Below, one piece after another: positions 16,110 to 25,224 of a DNA stretch of 64,000 bases. A program made the position numbers and the translations under genes. How positions within the stretch are numbered: the first letter of the stretch is position 1; each line of letters opens with the position of its first letter. The notes under the pieces were generated by a model that saw only the letters and a list, made by a program, of their open reading frames with translations, was not told the DNA's origin and did not search any database. Origin of the DNA: Faecalicatena contorta (GTDB lineage: Bacteria > Bacillota > Clostridia > Lachnospirales > Lachnospiraceae); assembly GCF_021531895.1 (NCBI RefSeq), contig NZ_JAFBIX010000006.1, positions 1 through 64,000 on the forward strand, read 5' to 3'.

Positions 16110-17555
16110 ATGATTCAGATTATATGTAGAAGTGAAGCGTATATTTATAATGTGTATCATATGATAAAGGCTTTTTATCCGTCTGAAGATGTTGTCAGTC
16201 AGGTGGAGGAAAAAGCCTCTAATTATGTAACGGTATTGCTTCAGGATGGTAGTATGATTGTTGTGGATGCAGATTATATATCAGAAGAACTATCGGAAAA
16301 AGAAGTGAAATATCGGATCGATACCTTTATTTATCAAAAATTGGCAGATGTAACGGGACATACACTTGCATGGGGAATTCTGACTGGAGTGCGCCCTACG
16401 AAGATAGCAATGAATAAACTGGAAGAAGGCTGGAATCAGGAGACTTTTGTACCATGGTTCATGGATGATTGTAAAGTAAGCCGCCAGAAGGCAGAATTGT
16501 CTTGGAAGATTGCAGAGAGGGAGAGAGAACTGTTGCAAAGACTGGACTATCAAGATGGATATAGCCTTTATGTAGGGATTCCATTTTGTCCGTCTGTCTG
16601 TACCTATTGTTCTTTCAGTTCTGGTGCATTGGCAGAGTGGGAACACCGGGTAGAAGATTATCTGCAGGCACTGTGCAAAGAGCTTTGTTTTATTGGAAAA
16701 AGATCGGCAGGCAAAAAGCTGAATAGTATTTACATAGGTGGTGGAACGCCAACAACGCTGAGTGCTTCACAGATGGATCGTTTACTTGATTGTATCGAAG
16801 AATATTTTCCCAGAGAATATCTGCTGGAATATACGGTAGAAGCCGGAAGACCGGATAGTATTACTCGCGAAAAATTAGAAGTGATTAAAAAACATGGAAT
16901 TACCCGTATCTCAATTAATCCGCAGAGTATGCAGCAAAAGACGCTGGAAGCGATCGGCAGAAAGCACAGTGTAGAAGAGATTATAGAAGCATATCACCTG
17001 GCAAGGGAAATTGGCTTCGACAATATTAATATGGACATTATTGCCGGACTGCCGGGAGAAGATATGGAAGATATGCAAGATACTCTGAGGCAGATTGAAC
17101 GCCTTGCCCCAGACAGCCTGACCGTCCATTCACTTGCGATCAAACGTGCGGCCAAGATGGAATTAAAAGATCTGGAACAGGATACACAGAAGATATCCCG
17201 GACACTTTCTGGTATGATCTTAGAAGCTTCGGAGGCAGCAAAACGAATGGATCTGGTGCCATATTATCTGTACCGGCAGAAGAATATTGCAGGAAATTTC
17301 GAAAATGTTGGTTATGCAAAGGTTGACAAAGCCGGAATATACAATATACTTATTATGGAGGAAAAACAATCCATAATTGCTGCAGGTGCAGGTGCATCGA
17401 CGAAGATTGTATTACCGGAGGCGATTCTGGTCCCGGGCAGCAAAAAGAAGAAGATGACCCGACTGATAAGGGTAGAGAATGTGAAAGCGATCGATGCTTA
17501 CATTGAACGTATCGACGAGATGATAGAGCGAAAAGGAGAATGGTTATGGCATTAA
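16110..17555 (+). CDS. hemZ: HemZ-like radical SAM coproporphyrinogen III dehydrogenase homologue
   Basis: 481 aa. An N-terminal region (1-150) characteristic of HemZ precedes the radical SAM domain. The cluster motif is C160-x3-C164-x2-C167 followed by Ser-Phe (CPSVCTYCSF), then YIGGGTPTTLS. True HemN enzymes have a fourth Cys two residues after the third; here that position is Ser, as in HemW-type proteins. Coproporphyrinogen oxidase activity is therefore not assured and a heme-trafficking or unrelated role is possible. No other heme gene is in the window. The gene overlaps hisS by 10 nt, which suggests co-translation. Confidence 0.8.
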   Translation: MIQIICRSEAYIYNVYHMIKAFYPSEDVVSQVEEKASNYVTVLLQDGSMIVVDADYISEELSEKEVKYRIDTFIYQKLADVTGHTLAWGILTGVRPTKIAMNKLEEGWNQETFVPWFMDDCKVSRQKAELSWKIAERERELLQRLDYQDGYSLYVGIPFCPSVCTYCSFSSGALAEWEHRVEDYLQALCKELCFIGKRSAGKKLNSIYIGGGTPTTLSASQMDRLLDCIEEYFPREYLLEYTVEAGRPDSITREKLEVIKKHGITRISINPQSMQQKTLEAIGRKHSVEEIIEAYHLAREIGFDNINMDIIAGLPGEDMEDMQDTLRQIERLAPDSLTVHSLAIKRAAKMELKDLEQDTQKISRTLSGMILEASEAAKRMDLVPYYLYRQKNIAGNFENVGYAKVDKAGIYNILIMEEKQSIIAAGAGASTKIVLPEAILVPGSKKKKMTRLIRVENVKAIDAYIERIDEMIERKGEWLWH

Positions 17556-18811
17556 AGAAGAAACCGGTCACCGGGATGAAAGACATGCTTCCCAAAGAGA
17601 TGGAGATCCGTGATTATGTGATTCAGCTGATCAAGGATACTTATAAGACCTATGGGTTTACCTCTATGGAGACTCCATGCGTGGAGCATATTGAAAACCT
17701 GTGCAGTAAGCAGGGCGGAGATAATGAAAAGTTGATTTTTAAGATTCTGAAGCGCGGCGAGAAGCTGAAGATTGATGAGGCAGAAGAGGAGAATGATCTG
17801 GTAGATGGCGGACTGCGTTATGACCTGACGGTGCCTCTTGCAAGATATTATGCCAACCATTCGAACGAGCTGCCGGCTCCATTCAAAGCCTTACAGATTG
17901 GCAACGTATGGAGAGCAGACCGTCCGCAAAAAGGACGTTTTCGTCAGTTTATGCAATGTGATATAGATATTTTGGGAGAGCCGGGCAATCTTGCAGAAAT
18001 CGAGTTGATTCTGGCGACAACAGCGATGCTTGGCAAATTGAATTTCCATAATTTTACGGTATGTATCAATGACCGAAATATCTTAAAAGCAATGGCTGCA
18101 TACAGTGGATTTAAAGAAGAAGATTACGATGAGGTTTTCATTATTCTGGATAAGATGGATAAGATTGGTGCAGAAGGAGTAGCTGCAGAGCTTCAAGAGA
18201 TGGGATATACGAAGGAAAATGTAGAGACCTATCTTCAGCTTTTTGATGAAGTGGCTCCAAATGTGGAAGGAATCCGTTATCTGAAGGAGAAGTTAGGGGA
18301 TGATCTTTCTGATCAGACAGCAGACGGCATGGAAATGATCATCTCAAGTGTAGAAGCTGCAAAAGAATGTGAATTTAACATCAAGTTCGACCCGACCCTG
18401 GTAAGAGGCCAATCCTATTATACCGGTACTATTTTTGAAGTAACGATGGACGACTTCGGAGGTTCTGTTGCAGGCGGAGGACGGTATGATAAGATGATCG
18501 GTAAATTCACCGGTCAGGATACACCGGCCTGTGGTTTCTCGATTGGATTTGAGAGAATCGTTATGCTGCTTCTGGAAAATGGATATGAAGTTCCGAAAAA
18601 AGGAAGTAAGAAGGCTTATCTTCTGGAGAAAAATATGCCAAAAGAAGGCTTGTTAAAGGTATTATCACTTGCAAAAGCAGACAGAGAAGCAGGCAGACAG
18701 GTGCTGATCGTGAACATGAAGAAGAATAAGAAATTCCAGAAAGAACAGCTGACGGCAGACGGTTATGAAGAGATCATCGACTGTTATGCTGATTCCGTGG
18801 AAAATATATAA
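17546..18811 (+). CDS. hisS: Histidyl-tRNA synthetase
   Basis: 421 aa from ATG 17546; AAAAGGAG lies 7 nt upstream within hemZ, and an alternative ATG at 17540 is too close to it. Class II aminoacyl-tRNA synthetase: motif 1 near GMKDMLP, motif 2 around FRQFMQCDIDILGEPG, the histidine loop LVRGQSYYTGTIFEV, and motif 3 GFSIGFERI. A C-terminal anticodon-binding domain follows (about 340-421). It charges tRNA-His with histidine. It is followed by aspS, the usual hisS-aspS pair. No T-box is visible ahead of it; expression comes from the upstream genes. Confidence 0.95.
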   Translation: MALKKKPVTGMKDMLPKEMEIRDYVIQLIKDTYKTYGFTSMETPCVEHIENLCSKQGGDNEKLIFKILKRGEKLKIDEAEEENDLVDGGLRYDLTVPLARYYANHSNELPAPFKALQIGNVWRADRPQKGRFRQFMQCDIDILGEPGNLAEIELILATTAMLGKLNFHNFTVCINDRNILKAMAAYSGFKEEDYDEVFIILDKMDKIGAEGVAAELQEMGYTKENVETYLQLFDEVAPNVEGIRYLKEKLGDDLSDQTADGMEMIISSVEAAKECEFNIKFDPTLVRGQSYYTGTIFEVTMDDFGGSVAGGGRYDKMIGKFTGQDTPACGFSIGFERIVMLLLENGYEVPKKGSKKAYLLEKNMPKEGLLKVLSLAKADREAGRQVLIVNMKKNKKFQKEQLTADGYEEIIDCYADSVENI

Positions 18812-18846
18812 ATATATCCTGAAGGATGAAAAAGGAGATAAAGACT

Positions 18847-20634
18847 ATGGCAGAGTCAATGCAAGGGTTAAAGAGAACCCATAGATGTGGAGAATTATCC
18901 AGCGCCAATATTGGTGAGACAGTCACTATTATGGGATGGGTACAGAAGAACCGTAACAAAGGCGGGCTGGTATTTGTAGATGTAAGAGACCGTTCTGGAA
19001 TTATTCAGGTGGTATTCGAAGAAGGAAAGGCAGAAGCTGCGCTGATCGAAAAAGCAGCAAAGCTTCGTGCTGAGTTCGTTGTAGCTGTTGTTGGTAAAGT
19101 AGAAAAACGTTCCGGTGCAGTAAATGAGAACCTGGCAACCGGAGAGATTGAGATCATTCCGGAAGAGCTTCGGATTCTTTCGGAGTCTGAGACGCCGCCG
19201 TTCCCAATTGAAGAGAATTCCAAGACAAAAGAAGAAGTACGTCTGAAATACAGATATCTGGATTTGAGAAGGCCGGATCTTCAGCGCAACTTAATGATGA
19301 GAAGTAAAGTTGCAACACTGACTCGTCAGTTCCTGGCAGATGAAGGCTTCTTAGAGATCGAGACCCCGGTACTGATCGGAAGTACTCCGGAAGGAGCCAG
19401 AGATTATCTGGTGCCAAGCCGTGTACATCAGGGACATTTTTATGCGCTGCCACAGTCACCGCAGCTTTTTAAGCAGCTGCTGATGTGTTCTGGATATGAC
19501 CGTTACTTCCAGCTGGCAAAGTGTTTCCGTGATGAGGACTTACGTGCAGACCGCCAGCCGGAATTTACGCAGATTGATATGGAGCTGTCTTTTGTGGATG
19601 TGGATGATGTTATCGATGTCAATGAAAGACTGCTTGCAAAGTTGTTCAAAGAAGTACTTGGGATAGAAGTATCTCTTCCGATTCCACGAATGACTTGGCA
19701 GGAAGCGATGGACCGCTATGGTTCTGATAAGCCGGACGTCCGCTTTGGCATGGAACTTACCAACGTCACAGAGGTGGTAAAGGACTGTGAATTTGTTGTA
19801 TTCAAAGGTGCTATTGAAAATGGCGGAACAGTCCGTGGTATTAACGCTAAAGGACAAGGCGAGATGCCGCGTAAGAAGATTGATAAACTGGTATCCTTTG
19901 CGAAGGATTATGGCGCAAAAGGACTTGCTTATATTGCAATTCAGTCAGATGGAACAGTCAAATCATCTTTTGCCAAATTCATGAAAGAAGAAGAGATGAC
20001 AGCTCTGATCAATGCTATGGACGGAGAAAATGGAGATTTATTACTCTTTGCGGCAGATAAAAATAAAGTCGTATGGGATGTCCTTGGTGCTCTTCGTCTG
20101 GAGCTTGCACGTCAGATGGATCTGTTAGACAAGAATGAGTACAAATTCCTGTGGATCACAGAGTTCCCATTGTTAGAGTGGAACGAAGAACAGAATCGCT
20201 ATACGGCAATGCACCACCCATTTACAATGCCGATGGAAGAAGACCTTCCATACATTGACACTGATCCGGGACGTGTACGTGCAAAAGCTTATGATATTAC
20301 CCTGAATGGAAATGAGATCGGCGGTGGAAGTGTTAGAATCTTCAATCCTGAGATTCAGAGCAAGATGTTCGAAGTGCTTGGATTTACACCGGAGCAGGCT
20401 CAGGAGCAGTTTGGCTTCCTGTTAACTGCGTTCAAATACGGTGTTCCGCCACATGCAGGGCTGGCTTATGGTCTTGACAGACTGGTCATGCTGATGGCTA
20501 AGCAGGACAGCATCCGTGATGTCATTGCATTCCCGAAGGTAAAGGACGCATCTGATCTGATGACAGAGGCCCCGACAACAGTTGCACAGGAGCAGTTGGA
20601 TGAACTGGGCCTTCAGATTGTGGAAACGGAATAG
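18847..20634 (+). CDS. aspS: Aspartyl-tRNA synthetase (bacterial type)
   Basis: 595 aa. The N-terminal OB-fold anticodon domain covers residues 1-105 (GWVQKNRNKGGLVFVDVRDR). The class II catalytic core has motif 2 FRDEDLRADRQPEF and motif 3 GLAYGLDRLVML. The bacterial GAD insertion domain is at about 290-410. ATG 18847 was chosen because AAAGGAG sits 11 nt upstream and MAESMQGLKRTHRCGEL fits the family start; ATG 18826 is possible. It charges tRNA-Asp. Two hairpin terminators follow. Confidence 0.95.
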   Translation: MAESMQGLKRTHRCGELSSANIGETVTIMGWVQKNRNKGGLVFVDVRDRSGIIQVVFEEGKAEAALIEKAAKLRAEFVVAVVGKVEKRSGAVNENLATGEIEIIPEELRILSESETPPFPIEENSKTKEEVRLKYRYLDLRRPDLQRNLMMRSKVATLTRQFLADEGFLEIETPVLIGSTPEGARDYLVPSRVHQGHFYALPQSPQLFKQLLMCSGYDRYFQLAKCFRDEDLRADRQPEFTQIDMELSFVDVDDVIDVNERLLAKLFKEVLGIEVSLPIPRMTWQEAMDRYGSDKPDVRFGMELTNVTEVVKDCEFVVFKGAIENGGTVRGINAKGQGEMPRKKIDKLVSFAKDYGAKGLAYIAIQSDGTVKSSFAKFMKEEEMTALINAMDGENGDLLLFAADKNKVVWDVLGALRLELARQMDLLDKNEYKFLWITEFPLLEWNEEQNRYTAMHHPFTMPMEEDLPYIDTDPGRVRAKAYDITLNGNEIGGGSVRIFNPEIQSKMFEVLGFTPEQAQEQFGFLLTAFKYGVPPHAGLAYGLDRLVMLMAKQDSIRDVIAFPKVKDASDLMTEAPTTVAQEQLDELGLQIVETE

Positions 20635-20654
20635 AAATGTTGTATTTTCATATA

Positions 20655-20683
20655 AAGATGGGAGGATCACAACCTCCCATCTT
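20655..20683 (+). terminator. Hairpin terminator of aspS
   Basis: AAGATGGGAGG (20655-20665) pairs perfectly with CCTCCCATCTT (20673-20683), with a 7-nt loop, 20 nt after the aspS stop. The following T-run is weak (TTAATCT), so the second hairpin at 20721-20757 may complete termination. Confidence 0.7.
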
Positions 20684-20720
20684 AATCTCTAAAAAGAGTT
20701 TATACCTTTTTCAAATAACA

Positions 20721-20757
20721 AAAAAACTTGAAATTCGTTAGAATTTCAAGTTTTTTT
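20721..20757. terminator. Bidirectional terminator between aspS and tRNA-Gly
   Basis: CTTGAAATTC (20727-20736) and GAATTTCAAG (20741-20750) form a 10-bp stem, flanked by A6 on the left and T7 on the right, so it works for the plus-strand aspS transcript and the minus-strand tRNA transcript. Confidence 0.85.
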
Positions 20758-20759
20758 AG

Positions 20760-20832
20760 AGCGACAGACGGGGTTCGAACCCGCGACCCCGACCTTGGCA
20801 AGGTCGTACTCTACCAACTGAGCCACTGTCGC
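20760..20832 (-). tRNA. tRNA-Gly (anticodon GCC)
   Basis: On the minus strand the acceptor stem GCGACAG pairs with CTGTCGC, the D arm is GCTC-AGTTGGTA-GAGT, the anticodon stem CGACC/GGTCG carries loop TTGCCAA with anticodon GCC, and the T arm is GCGGG-TTCGAAC-CCCGT. The discriminator is U and CCA is not encoded. It is a single tRNA gene with its own promoter and terminator, placed convergently to aspS. Confidence 0.95.
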
Positions 20833-20867
20833 ATTTTTTATGTTTTGTGTTCCTCAGAACAATAAAT

Positions 20868-20896
20868 AATATACTACAAGAATGTTTATCTGTCAA
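20868..20896 (-). promoter_or_regulatory. SigmaA promoter of tRNA-Gly
   Basis: On the minus strand, consensus TTGACA (plus-strand 20891-20896) is 17 bp from TATATT (20868-20873). Transcription would start about 30 bp ahead of the tRNA. Confidence 0.8.
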
Positions 20897-20940
20897 CACC
20901 TTTTTTCAAAAATATTGAAAAAATTTCGAAAATCTAAAAT

Positions 20941-20970
20941 TTGAAAAAATAATATATATTATGGTATACT
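20941..20970 (+). promoter_or_regulatory. SigmaA promoter of hom
   Basis: TTGAAA (20941-20946) and TATACT (20965-20970) are 18 bp apart, about 40 bp ahead of the chosen hom start codon. Confidence 0.65.
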
Positions 20971-21011
20971 GGTACAGTATGAAAGTGAAAACAGATAAAG
21001 GAAGTGGAGAG

Positions 21012-22298
21012 ATGAACGAACAGCAGACAATTAAAATAGGCTTACTGGGACTCGGTACAGTTGGCAGCGGAGTTTATAAGATTATAGAGCGCCAGAAAGA
21101 AGAGATGGTCAAGAAAACAGGTGCCCGTCTGGAAATAGCAGGTATTTTGGTTCATAATCTGAATAAAGTAAGAGACGGTGTGGATACATCTCTTTTGACG
21201 GATCGATGGGAAGATATCATTAATAATGATGAGATTTCCATTGTCATTGAGGTGATGGGTGGAATTGAACCTGCGAAGACGATGATTCTGGAGGCATTAA
21301 ATTCCGGAAAGAATGTGGTGACGGCGAACAAAGATCTGGTCGCAGAGTATGGAAGAGAACTTCTGGATGCGGCAGAGAATAATGGCGTGGATTTCCTTTT
21401 TGAAGCAGCGGTGGCCGGAGGTATCCCGATCATTCGTCCATTGAAGCAGTGTCTGGCTGCAAATGAGATGGATGAAGTGATCGGAATTGTCAATGGAACG
21501 ACCAATTATATCCTGACAAAGATGTTTGAAGAAGGAATGGATTTTGATGAAGCACTGGAAAAAGCGACGGAACTTGGTTATGCAGAGGCAGATCCGACTG
21601 CAGATATCGAGGGACTGGATGCAGGAAGAAAAGTTGCGATTATGGCTTCCATCGCGTTCCATTCCAGAGTGACATTTTCCGATGTATATACGGAAGGGAT
21701 TACGAAGATCTCTGCAAGGGATATCAATTATGCAAAGGAATTTGGCAATGTGATCAAGTTACTGGGGGTTGCACATAATACAGAAGATGGTATTGAGGTA
21801 TCTGTACATCCGATGATGATTCCTCAGGAGCATCCTCTTGCATCAGTAAGAGATTCCTTCAATGCAGTATTCGTACATGGAGATGCAGTGGATGATGTCA
21901 TGTTCTACGGACGTGGTGCCGGAGAATTTCCAACGGCCAGTGCCATTATGGGAGATGTCATTGATGTGGTGAGAGATATTCAGTATCACTGCACCGGAAG
22001 AATCAGCTGTACTTGTTACCGTGAGACTAAGGTGAAGGAATTTCGTGAGGTAAAGAATAAGTTTTTCCTGCGCATGCAGGTGGATAATAAACCGGGGGTT
22101 CTGGCAGCAATCGCCAGTGTATTTGGCGTGCATCAGGTCAGTATCTCGAAAGTAATCCAGAAAATCATTACGGACGGGGTCGCTGAACTGGTTATCGTGA
22201 CAGAAGCAGTAAAGGAATATCATATGGAGGATGCTCTGGAGCATCTCAAAGATATGGAGACTACTCGTGAAATCAGCAGTGTGATCAGGGAATACTAG
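21012..22298 (+). CDS. hom: Homoserine dehydrogenase
   Basis: 428 aa from ATG 21012, preceded by AAGGAAGTGGAG. The Rossmann motif GLLGLGTVGSGVYK is at the N-terminus, followed by VTANKDLVAEYG, the catalytic region GIVNGTTNYILTKM and EADPTADIEGLDAGRK, and a C-terminal ACT domain (about residues 350-428, LRMQVDNKPGVLAAIASVFG) for threonine feedback. It reduces aspartate semialdehyde to homoserine, the branch to threonine and methionine. The longer in-frame start at 20979 is nearly at the transcription start and has no ribosome binding site. Other threonine genes are not adjacent; a MATE exporter follows at once. Confidence 0.94.
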   Translation: MNEQQTIKIGLLGLGTVGSGVYKIIERQKEEMVKKTGARLEIAGILVHNLNKVRDGVDTSLLTDRWEDIINNDEISIVIEVMGGIEPAKTMILEALNSGKNVVTANKDLVAEYGRELLDAAENNGVDFLFEAAVAGGIPIIRPLKQCLAANEMDEVIGIVNGTTNYILTKMFEEGMDFDEALEKATELGYAEADPTADIEGLDAGRKVAIMASIAFHSRVTFSDVYTEGITKISARDINYAKEFGNVIKLLGVAHNTEDGIEVSVHPMMIPQEHPLASVRDSFNAVFVHGDAVDDVMFYGRGAGEFPTASAIMGDVIDVVRDIQYHCTGRISCTCYRETKVKEFREVKNKFFLRMQVDNKPGVLAAIASVFGVHQVSISKVIQKIITDGVAELVIVTEAVKEYHMEDALEHLKDMETTREISSVIREY

Positions 22299-22303
22299 GA
22301 ATT

Positions 22304-23677
22304 ATGAATGAAAGAAGAAATATAATGAATCCGCTGGCAACAGAGCGTATTGACAAATTAATTGCAAAATTTGCAATCCCCGCCATCATCAGTATGCTGG
22401 TGAGTTCCCTATATAATATCGTGGACCAGATCTTTATCGGACAGGGAGTTGGAATGCTGGGAAATGCGGCCACTAATATTGCATTTCCGATTTCTATTAT
22501 CTGTACGGCAACGGCTCTTTTGTTGGGGATCGGAAGCGCATCTAATTTTAATCTAAAGTCAGGAGCCGGTGAATCAGAAGAAGCAAGCAAGATTGTCGGG
22601 ACTGGCCTTGCAATGCTGGTTATCTGCGGTGTGATCATTGCCGTGGTTGTATTATTTTTTTTGGATCCTCTTCTACAGTTATTCGGAGTGACACCGGATG
22701 TATTGCCATATGCACAGGATTATACAGGAATTACAGCGTTTGGAATCCCGTTTCTGATTCTGACAACAGGTGGCAATCATCTGATCCGGGCAGACAGAAG
22801 TCCGACTTATTCCATGGCATGCATGTTGACTGGGGCAATTATCAATACGATATTGGATCCTCTGTTTATCTTTGGATTTCACTGGGGAATTAAAGGAGCA
22901 GCCTGGGCCACTATTATTGGCCAGATTATATCAGGGATTCTGGTAATCGTGTATTTCCTACGGTTTCGAAAATTAGAATTAAATTGGTCAATGCTCCGTC
23001 CAAAAGGGAAGTACCTGAGAGCCATTGTCTCCCTGGGAATGGCGTCCTGCATTAATCAGATTGCTATGGCGATTGTTCAGATCGTGATGAATAATACTTT
23101 GCGGTATTATGGCGCAGAGTCTATGTATGGAACCGATATTCCACTTGCCTGTGTAGGAGTTATTTCAAAGGTAAATATGGTCTTTATGGCCATCTGTATC
23201 GGAATCTCTCAGGGATGTCAGCCAATCTGGGGATTTAATTATGGAGCAGGACAGTATGACCGGGTAAAACAGACTTACAAGAAAGCATTTCAGATATCTT
23301 TGACAATAGGCATCATTTTCTTTTTATGCTTTCAGCTCTTTCCGCGGCAGCTGGTCAGCATATTTGGTACCGGAAGTGAAGAATACTTCCGGTTTGCAGA
23401 AAGATATTTCCGCATCTTTATGTTCATGACATTTATCAATGGAATTCAGCCCATGTCTTCCGGATTCTTTACGTCCATCGGGAAGGCGAAACTGGGGATT
23501 GTAGTATCACTGACGAGGCAGATTATCTTCCTGCTTCCGTTGATTCTGATCTTCCCGCTCTTTATGGGAATTGATGGAGTAATGTATGCGGGACCGATTG
23601 CAGATGGAGCTGCGGCAATTGTTGCAATCGGATATTCTGTTCGTGAATTGAAGAGATTTCGTGAAGATGGAATATAA
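22304..23677 (+). CDS. MATE family multidrug/metabolite exporter
   Basis: 457 aa with 12 predicted membrane helices and MATE features (KFAIPAIISMLVSSLYNIVDQIFIG, split below family level). MATE proteins are Na+ or H+ antiporters exporting cationic drugs or metabolites. It starts 5 nt after hom, so the two share a transcript; whether it exports something connected with homoserine or threonine is open. The start is uncertain: ATG 22304 has only a weak TAGGA site, and ATG 22325 (MNPLATERIDK) is an alternative. The 160 bp after the stop holds no clear terminator. Confidence 0.85.
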   Translation: MNERRNIMNPLATERIDKLIAKFAIPAIISMLVSSLYNIVDQIFIGQGVGMLGNAATNIAFPISIICTATALLLGIGSASNFNLKSGAGESEEASKIVGTGLAMLVICGVIIAVVVLFFLDPLLQLFGVTPDVLPYAQDYTGITAFGIPFLILTTGGNHLIRADRSPTYSMACMLTGAIINTILDPLFIFGFHWGIKGAAWATIIGQIISGILVIVYFLRFRKLELNWSMLRPKGKYLRAIVSLGMASCINQIAMAIVQIVMNNTLRYYGAESMYGTDIPLACVGVISKVNMVFMAICIGISQGCQPIWGFNYGAGQYDRVKQTYKKAFQISLTIGIIFFLCFQLFPRQLVSIFGTGSEEYFRFAERYFRIFMFMTFINGIQPMSSGFFTSIGKAKLGIVVSLTRQIIFLLPLILIFPLFMGIDGVMYAGPIADGAAAIVAIGYSVRELKRFREDGI

Positions 23678-23836
23678 AAAATTATAATGCATTCATTGAA
23701 AAAGTAAATAATCAACCATCAGAGAGACTTGTTGAAAACCCAGAGTTTATGGGGATTGTTTCCAAAAACGTGAAAAAAGCAACAAAATTGTGAATATTAT
23801 AACTGGATTGTTGCAAAATACACACAAAAAAGCGCG

Positions 23837-23865
23837 TTGACAAAGAAAAAAACGACAGATATAAT
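23837..23865 (+). promoter_or_regulatory. Consensus SigmaA promoter of the glycine operon
   Basis: Perfect TTGACA (23837-23842), a 17-bp spacer, and perfect TATAAT (23860-23865). It drives the riboswitch leader and the gcv operon. The stretch from the MATE stop at 23677 to here shows nothing else recognisable. Confidence 0.85.
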
Positions 23866-23897
23866 GAGGAAAAATAAAAAACAAGAAGTTGGCTGAT

Positions 23898-23985
23898 GGA
23901 TTCGAGAGAGATTCTGGTTCTTGTTATCAGAACGCCGAAGGGGCAAGAGGGAAATTGAAACTCTCAGGCAAAAGGAATCGAATCC
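23898..23985 (+). promoter_or_regulatory. Glycine riboswitch aptamer
   Basis: The P1 stem GGATTCGA (23898-23905) pairs with TCGAATCC (23978-23985). Inside lie the conserved glycine-aptamer strings GCCGAAGGGGCAAG and CTCTCAGGCAAAAGGA. Only one complete aptamer is present; the roughly 30 nt after it (GGACAATACTCTGAAGGA) may form the partial ghost helix seen in singlet glycine riboswitches. It precedes a strong terminator and gcvT, so glycine binding most likely relieves termination and switches the cleavage operon on. Confidence 0.92.
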
Positions 23986-24014
23986 GGACAATACTCTGAA
24001 GGACAAACGACAGG

Positions 24015-24052
24015 GGACTGTGTGATCCAGATGGATCATGCAGTCCTTTTTC
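24015..24052 (+). terminator. Riboswitch expression-platform terminator
   Basis: GGACTG (24015-24020) and TGATCC pair with GGATCA and CAGTCC (24041-24046), and TTTTT follows. It lies between the glycine aptamer and gcvT and is the expected glycine-controlled terminator. Confidence 0.85.
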
Positions 24053-24095
24053 TCTTGTTTGACAGAAGAAGGCTGTTAAAGAAGGAGGAGCAAAA

Positions 24096-25184
24096 ATGGA
24101 ATTGAAAACCCCATTATATGATGCACATGTGAAAGCCGGAGGAAAGATCGTACCATTTGGCGGATATTTACTGCCGGTACAGTATGGAACCGGAGTGATC
24201 AAAGAACATATGGCTGTCCGCACACAAGCCGGATTATTTGATGTATCTCACATGGGTGAAGTGCTGTGTGAAGGAAAAGATGCACTCCAGAATCTTCAGA
24301 TGATTCTGACGAACAATTTTGACAATATGGTAGACGGTCAGGCAAGATATAGCCCGATGTGCAATGAGAATGGCGGTACAGTGGATGATCTGATTGTATA
24401 TAAGAAATCAGATAACCATTACTTTATCGTAGTAAATGCAGCAAATAAAGATAAGGATTATCAGTGGATGTTGGATCACCAGTTTGGAGAAGTGATATTT
24501 ACTGATGTGTCAGAGCAGTATGCACAGCTGGCATTGCAGGGACCAAAAGCAATGGAGATCTTAAAAAAGCTTACGGCGGAAGAGAATATTCCAAAGAAGT
24601 ATTATCATGCTGTGTTTGATACAGAAGTTGCCGGAATTCCTTGTATTATTTCTAAGACTGGATACACAGGAGAAGATGGAGTAGAGCTTTATCTTGACAG
24701 CAGCAATGCTGAGAAAATGTGGGATGCTCTTCTGGAAGCCGGAAAAGAAGACGGTTTGATTCCATGTGGACTGGGAGCAAGAGATACCCTTCGCATGGAA
24801 GCAGCAATGCCTCTCTATGGTCATGAGATGGACGATACAGTATCTCCATTAGAGACAGGACTTGGTTTTGCAGTAAAGATGAAGAAAGATGACTTTATCG
24901 GGAAAGCGGCATTAGAAGAGAAGGAAGCACCTCAGAGAACACGTATCGGCCTGAAAGTAACCGGACGTGGAATTATCAGAGAGCATCAGGAAGTATTTAA
25001 AGATGGAGAAAAGATTGGTCTTACTACTTCCGGAACGCACTGTCCATATCTTGGATATCCAATCGCAATGGCACTGGTTGCAGAAGGCAGTGCAGAATTG
25101 GGTGATAAGGTAGAGGTCGAAGTAAGAGGCCGAAAAGTAGAAGCAGAAGTGGTGGCACTTCCATTCTATAAAAGAAGTAAATAA
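24096..25184 (+). CDS. gcvT: Glycine cleavage system T protein (aminomethyltransferase)
   Basis: 362 aa, full length. It takes the aminomethyl group from lipoylated GcvH and, with tetrahydrofolate, gives 5,10-methylene-THF and ammonia. Visible signatures include PLYDAHVKAGGKIVPFGGY, FDVSHMGEV, a folate-binding region with ARYSPMCNENGG, YTGEDGVELY, and GLGARDTLRMEAAMPLYG. The ribosome binding site AAGAAGGAGGAG is strong. It is the first gene after the glycine riboswitch and sets the one-carbon theme of the operon. Confidence 0.96.
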   Translation: MELKTPLYDAHVKAGGKIVPFGGYLLPVQYGTGVIKEHMAVRTQAGLFDVSHMGEVLCEGKDALQNLQMILTNNFDNMVDGQARYSPMCNENGGTVDDLIVYKKSDNHYFIVVNAANKDKDYQWMLDHQFGEVIFTDVSEQYAQLALQGPKAMEILKKLTAEENIPKKYYHAVFDTEVAGIPCIISKTGYTGEDGVELYLDSSNAEKMWDALLEAGKEDGLIPCGLGARDTLRMEAAMPLYGHEMDDTVSPLETGLGFAVKMKKDDFIGKAALEEKEAPQRTRIGLKVTGRGIIREHQEVFKDGEKIGLTTSGTHCPYLGYPIAMALVAEGSAELGDKVEVEVRGRKVEAEVVALPFYKRSK

Positions 25185-25224
25185 TAAATAAAAAGCCAAT
25201 ATAAAGAAAAAAGGAGATAAAACG

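Noticed and set aside
23986-24014. Second complete glycine aptamer
   Set aside because: GGACAATACTCTGAAGGA resembles part of an aptamer, but there is no room for the conserved core before the terminator.
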